Source of the DNA: Calocera cornea HHB12733 | Taxonomy: Eukaryota > Basidiomycota > Dacrymycetes > Dacrymycetales > Dacrymycetaceae | Length of the DNA: 64,000 nucleotides | Assembly (NCBI GenBank): GCA_001632435.1 | Contig: KV423934.1 | Location: forward strand, 124,001 to 188,000 | Direction: 5' to 3' | Part shown: in pieces, positions 21,648 to 31,852 of the stretch | Position numbering within the stretch: position 1 is the first letter of the stretch | How the letters are laid out: every line of letters begins with the position of its first letter | Position numbers and translations under genes: made by a program | Notes under the pieces: model-generated | Database searches by the model: none | What the model was told of the DNA's origin: nothing | Seen by the model: the letters and a program-made list of their open reading frames with translations, nothing else

Positions 21648-24458
21648 TTACACTTGCAATTTGCACAAGATACTCACTGGTCCTTCTGTTACGGTAGAGA
21701 TTTGCAACATAACAAGGTACACGTATGTTCCCAACTGGCGCAAACTTGCAGCAAAGCGTTCACAATTCTCTGGCTGGCATAACATTCAATATGCGCCAAT
21801 TGCATTGCAATGAAAGTATGCTTACCCTCAATGCCACTTCCATCATATCACTGGCTGCGATGCTAAACAAACTCCAGGTCACACCATTGAAAGTGGTTAT
21901 CCAATGCTTGCCGCCACCCATATCGGAAAGCATTACGTTGAGACGATACCTGGCGCACGTTAATTACAAAAACTCATGCAGATTAAACCATAATGTACTT
22001 TACGGACGGGTTCCGTATACCTTCTTGCAGTTCAAACACATATACAGAAGGCCATCAGCAGCACGCTCAGCAACTTGCACCATTTTGTTGCAGGAAGAAT
22101 CAGGGCATGCCAAGTATATGTACAGCTTGTCTGGAGTGAACGCAATCATGCCACAAATTTTCATGATGTCAGATATCTTCTTTTCCCTCAGGTGGCGCGA
22201 CCTGATCTGCTTGATAGTGAGGAGATTGATATGGTGAGGCATTGAAAGAAGTGGCACCCTGTCTGCCGAGAATGTGCCAGTGATCAATTGTGCCATGTGC
22301 AAAAGCGACTCGGGCAATTTGTACCTAATCCAAGTCAGCTTTTGAATACGTGAAATCGGTGCCGGTACTTACCACGCTTTCAACGCAACGTGTGCCAGGT
22401 TGTCGGGCTTGAACACAAGTACGGTACTATTGGGTTGCATCTTGAGACTGACACTGCCATGGAATTTGTCGATAAGCACCCCTTTGATAGTCACCACCTG
22501 TCCCTTGCACATTTGAAGTTGATCCATATACGGCTGACCAAACGTGCATAAGTGCATGTAGATCAACGAATCATTGTACAGATACGCATCCACCCAATTG
22601 ACATTATCCAGTGGTGCATTGTATTTCTAAGAGACATCAGTAATTGGCACCAAGTATATCCAATAACAGAGCACACCAATCCCCCAGCGGCACTCCTCTC
22701 TGTCTTCCCCAGAATTGGCTGAAAGGGCCTTGGATAATGCCCTCACTAGTTGACCTTCTTCAGGGGGAGCACCGCAGGATACTGTTAAGACCGTTCTATA
22801 TTGCAAGAGACATCTAGATACAGCACTAGGAAGGTGGCCACAGGGAAGGAAGAATATAGAGAAAGAAGGGGATGGGGAATGACAGAAAATTACCATAGGC
22901 AGGAGCCCGAGCCCCGGCAAGGCTTGGGTGTGTAGGTGTGGCCCCAGTGGGGCCTGGGAATGTGGCTCCGGCATGTTGAGAGGGCGTCAGGGTTTAGCCC
23001 TTGGCATGCGGCCCCAGTGGGGCCCAACGGTCAGTGTTCAGGAAATATGAGGAGTGTCATATATGAAAGTGGTAGGAGTGGTGTGACTGGAATTCTGGGT
23101 AAGCAGGGCTTACATTGGCGCTCTGAGCCTCACTATTATGGCAACAACATCTACATACCATTAACTGGCGCCAATTCTGACATAAAAGGTGCTTACCAAC
23201 TTGGCGATTAGCTGGTAGAGGTTCCAGAGTGTTCAAACGTCTATACTTGTAGAATTGGCGCAGGATAATGGCGTTATCTGGCATCAGGCCGCATAGTGTA
23301 TGCTTCATGATCTGGATCTGCCACAAGTGGTTCGCCCTGGTATACTTCTGGTTTGCACGCTCCAGCCCAATGTGAACAAATTTGTAAATCTGCGCCAATT
23401 GTCAGCAGAGTTACTTGATGTTGATGAATCTTACTGATCCAACTTGAACTTGCGCCATTCTATCAGCCATCTCATCCCACGCAACACCATCCACAGCCGC
23501 CTATCCAATAACTTAGCACGCGTTCTCCAACGAAGAAAAAAGGACACACACAAACTCATCATGGATACCAAACATAACCCTCTTGTGCTTCTTCTTTCCC
23601 CATCCACTCACTAGTTCAACTGGGGACAACCTTGAGATCCGACCAAGGATGAACCAACTGGCGCAGTGTCAGTGCCTGAATCCAACAGGCACCAGGTATC
23701 ACCTCACCTTCCAGCGATAGGCCCAAGCTCGCGTATACTTATGCAAACCGCCGGTCCTTCGGCCAACGTCAGCAGGCCTGCCGAGTAGAGTCAACCGGCC
23801 ATCTGTGCATCATACACAATCCTTGCAATCTTTCCTGTTGCATGGCTAGGTGTGGGGACCGTGCGCTGCTGCACGGGATTTTCCACATAGTCCACCCCTT
23901 GCGGATAAGGAATTGGCGCCTGGTGAGGGAAACCTCGCGCCAAATGGTCGTTCGATCCCAACGTGCCTTGACCCTCCTCAAATGGGAGAACAATGTGTTG
24001 TGGTTTACCGGTCACGCCACGCTCCTGGCGCAAGAACATCACTTTGTCCACAATCACCACCCTGCGGATCTTATCAGCTCAACCCATCACAAATGGCGCC
24101 AATTCAGACCCACTTGACTGTCCTTCCAGTGACAAACATCTGCTCAAACCCCTCTATCTCTACCACAGCATACGGTGCCATGGGATTTGTTCCACCAGTC
24201 ATGCTGTGAGATCTTGTCCAGCAATAACTTGCGCACAGTGGACACCATTGCTGATCAACAACCTGCCCTCAAGTCAGCCAAATCTGCACCGGTTTCTTTG
24301 CATATATGCTCATGTTAAGCGCGGGGGGCAAAGGATGTGCCATCCACCCTCTTGAACTCATTCATCTCAAGTACTTGCACCATGCCAATCCAGTTCTCCA
24401 GCCAACCCATTGTCATTGTCAAAATTGCTGCCACCACCAGTGGCTTGTGATTGTCCAT
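21648..24458 (-). pseudogene. RPA1-like single-strand DNA-binding protein gene, disrupted by a solo LTR
   Basis: The minus strand encodes all four OB-fold regions of replication protein A large subunit. The N-terminal domain includes RRVVIVDKVMFLRQE and AVVEIEGFEQMFVTG. DBD-A includes WFILGRISRLSPVEL and KRVMFGIHDEF. DBD-B includes GVAWDEMADRMAQVQVGS spliced to IYKFVHIGLERANQKYTRAN, RQV spliced to DVVAIIVRL, then VVTIKGVLIDKFHGSVSLKM. DBD-C has the zinc finger (ACPDSSC...YMCLNC) and YRLNVMLSDMGGGKHWITTF. Introns of 45-55 bp at 22325-22372, 22627-22676, 21950-22003 and elsewhere join these in frame. A 395 bp solo LTR (22720-23114) sits in the exon after VVAIIV, so this copy is broken. It is far more diverged than a host RPA1 should be. 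Its GCGC-rich composition matches the RepHel gene, which points to a Helitron-carried RPA. Start (24458) and end (21648) are my best choices. Confidence 0.82.
22720..23114 (-). repeat. solo LTR inside RPA1-like exon, perfect 5 bp TSD
   Basis: On the minus strand it begins TGTAAGCCCTGCTTACC and ends GGCCCTTTCA, with TCTTAACAGTA inside, so it belongs to the same LTR superfamily as the others in the window. TTGGC at 22715-22719 and TTGGC at 23115-23119 form a perfect target duplication. Excising it restores an open RPA exon. Confidence 0.93.
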
Positions 24459-24850
24459 GTTTAGTGAATTGGCGAAGATTAGACCAAGACAGCGAGGTAG
24501 CCGAGTTGGTCGGGGAGATAGACAGCGGAAGCGACCTAACTCAATCCATCATGCAGGGGCTAACTCACACGGACAGAATCTAAATGAGCGCAATTTACCT
24601 CCGTACGCTTGTTGCCCTCACACTTGGATCACACCCCTTCCGTTGCACAGGGCGTGCGCGGAGCGCTTGGCTATACCCAAAACCCCATGCACGTGCGGCT
24701 CGTGCGTCCTTAAAGGGGTGCATAGAGCTTATCAGGAAACTTGGAAGCCCTCGACGTCTCGTTGTGTCGCATGAAAGAAAGCTACATATGCATCTCTGAT
24801 ATACTGCCCTCCGAAGACAAAGAGCCCTATTCAGGACTACCAGGACTTAC
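24459..24850. other. boundary between transposon zone and gene-rich DNA
   Basis: Composition shifts here from GCGC-studded, AT-leaning sequence to the higher GC of the host genes. A lone AGCGGAAGC motif at about 24521 resembles the 18 bp arrays. I could not find a convincing Helitron 3' end (CTRR preceded by a hairpin). The segment also serves as the 3' flank of TAM41. Confidence 0.4.
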
Positions 24851-26326
24851 TCATGCCGTCCCACGGGTCCACCACTTCTGTAATTTGGCAAGAGCATACC
24901 AGGTGCTCTTGACCGGCCCTGCGGTAAGAAGCCCCTTCAGCGACTGAGATACGGCGGGCGCTCGTATTATCGTAGCCAGTTCTAAGATGACTGGCATCAG
25001 AACCCGCATCTAGGAGGGTGAATTGTTCATTACCCTTAGAAAGCTCGGTGCGAAGACGGTCGTCATCAGCAACTTTCATCCAGAACGCGTTATCATCGTT
25101 GTCGTTTTCATCCGGCTGCGTAGGGCTGGTCAAATAAGCATAACGTCGTCGCATACGATCGCGGGGAACTTGAGGCAGCTTTCGTAGCAGGGAAGCACGG
25201 TGCTTAGCAGATACATCTTGCTGCTAGCCACATTAGTGGTTCGAGCGGCGAGTCAAGCGCACGACGAACCGTTATACTACCCGAACCTTCTCGCCAGTGA
25301 ACACCCGGTATTCCACGAACCAATCGCACATACAGTTCATGAAATTGTTGATGTTGGGCGGAGACTATGTTGTTGACCTTGTTCGGATTCTCCCCTGGTA
25401 AAGACATGCGTGGATCTCCTACGCAACACTACTTCAGCCACAGAGTCCGTCAAAGCGTAGAGAGAGACAACCCTACCTGAGTAGCTGAGTCCTGCAATTG
25501 AGGACCAGAGTTCCCGCTCGGAGAACTCCTCCGGCAGTATCAATAAGGATGCTCGCACCGCACTCACAAGGTTGACCTGCTGAGTCAACCGGACCCTCGC
25601 ATCATCCTTCACGATCCGAATAGGTTTGTGCATTCTTCCAGAAACATAGAGAGTGTCCCATTCCAGGAGATCCTGGCAGAGCGTGTCCATCGATATCACG
25701 CCATACTTGATGATTTCGCCTTGCACTGGGATATAGGTGCAATACCAGACGCCGGCTCCGTATTGGCGTTGAATATAGGAGACAAAGGAGGAGCCAAACG
25801 CTCTCGCATGTAGAGGGTAATGATCGGGGTTTTGTGCCATGTTTATGGAGTGCCAGTGCGCGGGATGTGACACCGCAAATATGAAGTCCAGCATGGGCTT
25901 AGGCTGACCGGCCTCCTCTCCGCTTTGGGCAAACACGCCACTGCCATAGGCGAAGGCATAACGAATGGGTGCGTTGAAAGACGATACGATCGAATTGAGC
26001 TTCTGCTTCGTCTCGTCCGGAACAGAGAGGAGCTGGTTTCGACCAAAGGACGGTGGGAGGGATGGATGTGTTGGAGGAGGAGGTCGCCGCGGACGGGGGT
26101 AACTAAATGCCGAGGACGCCACGCGCTGGTTTGGTGACGGCGGCGGAGGCGGAGCAGATGGAGTAGAGTGAGGGAGCTCGGTCTCGGTTGAATAGCAGGC
26201 AATAATACGGGCAGATCGCTTGATGCTAGTGATTGATTGTATGCGATGGCCAGCCTGGGTCAGTGGAGCAATGCGTTGGTGAGAGCATCCAAGTACGCTT
26301 GGAGGGACGGATCCAAGACGATGCAT
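24851..26326 (-). CDS. TAM41: mitochondrial phosphatidate cytidylyltransferase Tam41
   Basis: Converts phosphatidic acid and CTP to CDP-diacylglycerol at the mitochondrial inner membrane, the entry step to cardiolipin. Four exons fit: 26326-25477, 25418-25270, 25223-25034 and 24981-24851, giving 439 residues. The junction between exons 2 and 3 is the least certain. The N-terminus (from MHRLGSVPPSVLG) is rich in Arg and Ser without acids, a mitochondrial presequence; an upstream in-frame ATG at 26365 is less likely. Family landmarks are AYGSGVFAQ, the acidic LDFIFAV, WYCTYIPVQGEIIKYGVIS, GLSYSGDPRM created by splicing, and the C-terminal VSQSLKGLLTAGPVKS. A Pro-rich low-complexity linker lies near residues 50-85. 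It diverges from TRM61 with about 510 bp between starts. Confidence 0.93.
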
Positions 26327-26837
26327 ATACAGAAAAAGTAGCGAGACTAGGTCGAGGTCATGCAATCAAGAGCACCGATAGATGGGTGAAGCAGCGACGG
26401 CAGTCCAGGGCGGTTGGGAAGATGGGGTGAGCAAGGAAGGACAGCAGGAGTCGGAGACGGGTATGTGGGCGCGCCACCGCGTGTACTGTAGGCTGGCCGC
26501 GGCTGCGTCATCCTCCCGCCACGGACTCACTGCTCGAAAAACCGGGGCAACAAATGGTGCCGCCGGTTCCGGGACGATGCGCCATTAGGAGCCATTAGGA
26601 GTACGGACTGAACAATCAAAATGCTCTCTCAACGTGCTCGCTTCAAACGCCCATATCACTACCCAATACTGTCATACCGAATACTACGTGTGCCCGCCAT
26701 CCCTGGGACTTTGTAGACCTGGTCGTAATTGGAGTGATACCAGGCACAGCCACTGAAAACTCAAGCTCTAGTCACCGTCGTTGACTTTTCACCAGTCTGA
26801 GCACCCAGTGCTTGTGGCCAGCTTTGAAGAGGCAGCA
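26327..26837. promoter_or_regulatory. shared divergent promoter region, TAM41 / TRM61
   Basis: About 510 bp between the two divergent starts. No TATA box or repeated operator stands out. GC is high near the TAM41 side. The TRM61 open frame extends upstream to about 26781 without an ATG, so an extra 5' exon could lie here. Confidence 0.45.
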
Positions 26838-28237
26838 ATGTGGAGCAGACGACGGAATATCGAGGCGGGTGATATGGTCATCCTGTGGCTTGTATGGCTG
26901 TGTTCATACCTGGTCTATGTTTGTAACTCATCAGGTGTATCTATCGACAGACCCGTGACGCTGTGCATCCTCTTGTTGTAACGCCGGGGAAGGAGCTCAA
27001 TAATCGCTTCGGTGTATATCGACACGCGGATTTCATTGGAAAGCTGTATGGCTCGAAAATATCGTCCCGCAATGGCAGAGGCTTCATCCATGTCCTGCGA
27101 CCCACGCCGGAACTATGGACACTAGCACTACCGCATCGGACTCAGATATTATACGCTGCCGACATCGCTTTCATAACCGGAATGCTAGGACTCAAACCTG
27201 GGAGCATTGCAATAGAAGCAGGTACGTCGTCTTTATTGTCTCCGATCGTCCTAAGCTTAATCCGTTGGGTATCAGGCACCGGTTCGGGCTCGTTTTCTCA
27301 CTCCCTTGCACGCACCCTTGGCACTCGTGGCAAGTTGCATACCTTCGAGTTTCATGAGACTCGGGTCAATCGAGCTCGGTGAGATGCATTCCAAGGCCTG
27401 TTTACTTACTCACCATTGATGATACTTAGGGAGGAATTCCAAGTACATGGCTTATCCGAGGTCATAACTATCTCCCATCGAAATGTCTGCAAGGATGGCT
27501 TCGGGCTTGAGAACGCAGCAGACGCCAGTGAGGGCTAGATCCCATCTCGCAGCCGTAGCCACGCTGATCAAGCCAGTCTTTTTGGATCTTCCCGCCCCAT
27601 GGGATGCTATTCCCTACGCTCACATTGCGTTGAAGGCAAGATCATTCCTGGAGTCTGTTGCTTGAGCTGACGGGTCATCCAGAAGGATCGAGTTGCGCGG
27701 ATATGCTGCTTCAGTCCTTGTATGGAGCAAGTGCTGCGAACCGTTGCAGCCTTGAATGAGGCAGCCTTCAGCGGTAAGCGCTACCGGTTACGATGCCCAT
27801 CGATTTGGTGCTGAATCCTTACCTTTGTAGACGTGACAATGTTTGAGACATTGTTACGGCCATCCGAAGTGCAACAAATCCCCTTGCAGTCTATTGATGC
27901 TGTCACAGAGAAACTTAAAATGGGAGAAGTGCAGAAAGAGGCGAGACGACTGCGACAGATTGAAGCCGCTGGTGTCGGTCATAAGCGGAAACGGGAAGAT
28001 TTGGATTCGACCATCGATTCTGCCGACACAGCAAACAATATCCCATTGCTCCAGCAAGATATGAAGCACTATAGTCAATCACACTCAGGAACGACCATCA
28101 ATCCACTCACAGTGGTGAAAGCACCACCAGAAGTGCGGGGTCATACGTCTTATCTGACGTTTGCCACCCTATTGCCTGTGGCTTCGGTGACGCTCGAGCC
28201 CCGAGGAGGAGACGTCTGGCAAGACGTCTGGCGATGA
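26838..28237 (+). CDS. TRM61: tRNA (adenine-58-N1)-methyltransferase catalytic subunit
   Basis: Methylates N1 of A58 in tRNAs together with Trm6, in the nucleus. Seven exons join in frame: 26838-26891, 26951-27221, 27276-27378, 27430-27527, 27577-27635, 27683-27773 and 27831-28237, making 360 residues. Visible marks are VVTPGKELNNRFG, HRTQILYAADIAFI, the SAM-binding IEAGTGSGSFSH made by joining exons 2 and 3, and FLDLPAPWDAIPY. Intron 5 starts with GC rather than GT (AAG|GCAAGA), a GC-AG intron. The ATG at 26838 is chosen because no ATG lies further up in frame. However, upstream sequence (HPVLVASFEEAA) resembles the family N-terminus, so a missed upstream exon is possible. It converges with RAD4, 110 bp apart. 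Confidence 0.92.
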
Positions 28238-28346
28238 CCGTCTCGCTCACGATGTTACACAGTGGCAATCGTGCATTGAGATGCGATAGGCTTTCACTCT
28301 TAACCACGCCTGCCCAAGTGAAGTGTTGAATTAGCGTATCATCCTA

Positions 28347-31300
28347 TCAATCATCTTCACCGCTTTCTTCAGCGGCCCTTCTAATAGCATCTTCAAGATC
28401 CCTGTCTGCTTTGATCTCATCGGCAGTCTTCGTTTTGCGAGGTCTTAATGCACGTGTGGACAATGGCGGTCCTACTTGTCTGGCTGTATATTGTCGGCCG
28501 CGGTGCTTTGGTGACTCGGATGGAGACGTAGGACGATCGGCTCCGTGTCTCCGTTTCTTAGATCGTGCCAATGATTCGTCTGCTTTGGTGGCGTCTCCCT
28601 TCTGGTTCATTCGTTCAAGCAAATCGGTATCGAACGGCACAGCATCATGAATCTCTGGATCGACGGTGGCGACAGGGGGGTGCATGTTTTCAGCCGCTAA
28701 TTGAGCTACCGTTTTTAGATGAGGTGTCGTCTTCAAGATGGGAAAGTCTTGTGCCATTTCATCGACGTCAAGCGACGCGTTGAGTTCGTCTGTCGAAGGC
28801 GAAACAGGCCTCAAGGCAATCACCGATGCGTCCTCATGCTCCCAGTGGCCCGTCCTATCTTGCATGCCATTCGACCCAGCTTCCTGATAGGATGACGTCG
28901 TGCCCACATAAGACATAGCCTTGGGCAGATGATATGGCTGTATGACATCGGCAATAGAGGTAAGGAAGCCGCCTGCTTCCGCCTTGTCGCCGCTGTCCTC
29001 CTCCTGAGAACCGCGGATGAGCACAGCTCAAGAGAAACGGGAAGGCATTCACCGGAAGAGCAGATGCAGTTGAGGCATCGTGGGCATTAGTTGAGTACTG
29101 CGTCTGGAGACGATGTCTGATTCGAAGACCTTGAAGCAAACGGATCCACCGTTTCAGAGCTCGACCGCGCCTTTTGATCCGATCCTGCTCTTCGGCAATC
29201 TGTGCTGTCTCCCAGTACGCCTGCAGGGCTTCGGCGTCAATGACGAAATCAGTTACAAGCGACTGCTTACCTCCAGAAGGGGCTCTTCGTGCTCGGCAGC
29301 CACGACGATGCCTTCCAGGATGGGGACCGCGCGGCGCTTTCTGAACTCAAACCCAACCTGAGGGCGACTTGTATCACGACACAGCCCAAGCGATAAGGTG
29401 CAGGGCTTACCACAGCTTCGGCATAGTCGAAACCGAGACTTTTTGCAACCTTCGTGATACCCTTATCTTTCTTTTCATGAGGGCCAAGATTATTGACATG
29501 AAACAACAGTACTCACATGGCAGGTGCACAGCGCCGTAGGGAAGCATGGAAGGCACGTAGAGGTCGATATTCCCGAAAGCATTTTTTGGAACTCGCCCCT
29601 GCCACAGACTTGAACAAAGCAGCTGCTCGATTCTCAGACATAAGACTTACGTCAATCACGGGGTCTGGCCGGAAAACTTCGGTTTGCCACCTAGCATATA
29701 AGCCTTGAGTTACCTCTTCCCCATCAATCTCAGCCATCTCCTGAGCTCGGCGTTTCTCTAGAGTCACTGCTCGCTGCTTGACAGATTTGAGAGGGTGTTC
29801 TCCTTCCTTCAGCTTTCTCCCCTGGCGCATCCAGTTTTCTGCTGTCTTCAATGCGAGCACGGACTTGCGAGGAAAGACAGGTTCGCCCCTGAATGTGCCA
29901 ACCTGCGTCCTAGGATGGATGGTTTCTTCTCGCCGTAGATGTCTTTCGAGCGCATAACTGGTAAGGCGATCAGAGATACACATGGAACCTCTGCAAAGCC
30001 ATGTATGACGCTTACAGTGGATGATCTTTGAATGCCGCAACGGAGTTGGGCATGCCCTCCGCAGATTGATTCGCTTCAAGTTCGGCATCTTCGACATCAT
30101 CTCGATGCTAGTACCGATATCAGCCGTATTATGCTAGTGCAAATGACTTCAACACACAAAGCGATACGGGCGTGTTAATGGCTTCATCACCTCCTCCCAC
30201 CAATGTGAACCGGGGCGACTCCGAGGGCGTGCTTTCATAACTCTAGCACCAAATTGCCTTGTATATCTCGCCGTGACATCTCGGGCGTACCCGTCTACGC
30301 TCTTATGAGACGTGACGAGGCCGGTAAGCACGAGAAAACGTACCTTCTTCGAATGCAATAACGTAAGCCATTCTGTTCCTTCGATCCGTGCTCTCGGGCT
30401 CGAACCTTCGCTTTGTATTCACCAGGTCTCTCACGGGGTCGACAGGGAACCAACGTTGATCCGGACGGGAGAAAACTTCCGTCCAAACGACCGGCATCTC
30501 TGACAGTCCAGCAGGTTCTGGGGTCGCTAAGCGAGAGTCACTGGGCGCTCCAGGTTTCTGTCTCACAGGGAAACTTCTCCTGGGACCGCTGTTCCATTTG
30601 ACGCCGGTAGAAGCACTGCCTGTCGCAGGTTGTAGCCCATTGCTGTTCGCTTCTGCAAGAGAGCGCGGTGTTGATAGGGCGTCGAATACCTCACTATTAT
30701 CGCCGGCAGACCCAGAAGGCTGTGAAGCTCTGATATCAGCAGTGTACGTCTTCATACTTTGCCATGGAACGCTTTGAAGACTTGTGACGAGCCGAGCTGG
30801 AACACCGAGGCCGCGCACTAGTGTTGTGAATAGTTGAGCGGAGATATCCCTGGAACCCTTCATCATGAGGGCATGCTTCATCAAACTCTTCGTGGATCGT
30901 GTAGGATCATCATCCTGCGATATAGCGACTCTTCGACGTTTACCCTTGCCGTCGTTAATCAGCTCGCTGTTGATGGCTTGAACTTCGTGCCAAGTTCGGC
31001 TGCGAATGCCCTTGTCCTCTTCAACTTCAAACATGGAGGTCCACCATGCAGTGAGGCGGACAATTGCGGTCTCGAACATGCGCCCTCTGCGTATCGTGTC
31101 CGGTTGATTCCGTTTTGTAATTGCTGTAAACGCATTTTGCAGATGGAGAGGAGTTAACGAAAGCAACCGCGCCTGTCTGCCGTGAGAGCCTCCACGAAGC
31201 GGCAGGTTAAGGACAGACCTGCAGTAATGGATCATTTAGCCAGCCATTGCGGATGCGTGCGCTTGCCAAAAGTGCCAAGGTGTGTAGCTTATGAGCTTCT

Positions 31301-31742
31301 AACCGATACTGGCGTTCTGCGTACATAGCTGCTCTCTTCCTGCTCAGGAATGAGAACAGCTAGAGGGAAGCTTCCAACGAACGCACCGAACGTCTTCCTT
31401 ACTCCGCTTCTGCCGAGTTATGGTAATCTCAATGGGCGTAGAGGGCCCGGCAACTGGTAAAATCTCCACCTCAAGCGGTGTCTTGACGGGCGATGAAACC
31501 GCTTGTATGTCCACCTCCTCCCACTCCATTCCGTCCGAAGCCTGCTGCTCATCACTCGAATGCCCAGGTGGGCTCGAGAGTCCCTCCTGAGTTGATCCTA
31601 CGGTTTCGATACCTAGAACGACCGTTCAGAGAGCGCAGGAAACGAGAGAAGCTGGATCGAACGTACCTGCCTGCCGGCGTTGTTCTGGTGTGCGTGGGAC
31701 GGATGATATTGGATGCCGGCGCGTGGATTTCTTTGGAGCCAT
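28347..31742 (-). CDS. RAD4: DNA damage recognition protein Rad4/XPC
   Basis: Recognises helix-distorting lesions and starts global-genome nucleotide excision repair, with Rad23. It is read on the minus strand in several exons. The likely start is MAPKKSTRRHP at 31742, spliced to QEGLSSPPGHSSDEQ. Next come the N-terminal helices (KLHTLALLASARIRNGWLND) and the transglutaminase-fold region (ISAQLFTTLVRGLGVPARLV; WTEVFSRPDQRWFPVDPVRD). The beta-hairpin domains BHD1-BHD3 follow: YALERHLRREETIHPRTQVG, LYARWQTEVFRPDP, then KGITKVAKSLGFDYAEAV and GFEFRKRRAVPILEGIVV. The tail (MLIRGSQEEDSG to EESGEDD) is acidic/basic low-complexity sequence with a nuclear-localisation-like KKRR. Its start lies just over 100 bp from the PET127 coding frame, a compact divergent pair. 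Exon edges were only partly worked out. Confidence 0.92.
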
Positions 31743-31852
31743 TGGATGAGTGAAAGGAGGGGCGTCGAAGCGCTTTGGGCATGAGCGAGTTGGGGCAAGC
31801 GGCGGACGAGGGGAAGACAGTCACACTACCTACCACCACCCGCGGGGACGCG

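Noticed and set aside
21648..24458. Host RPA1
   Set aside because: Too diverged in the zinc-finger domain, disrupted by an LTR and of Helitron-like composition. An essential gene would not be broken.
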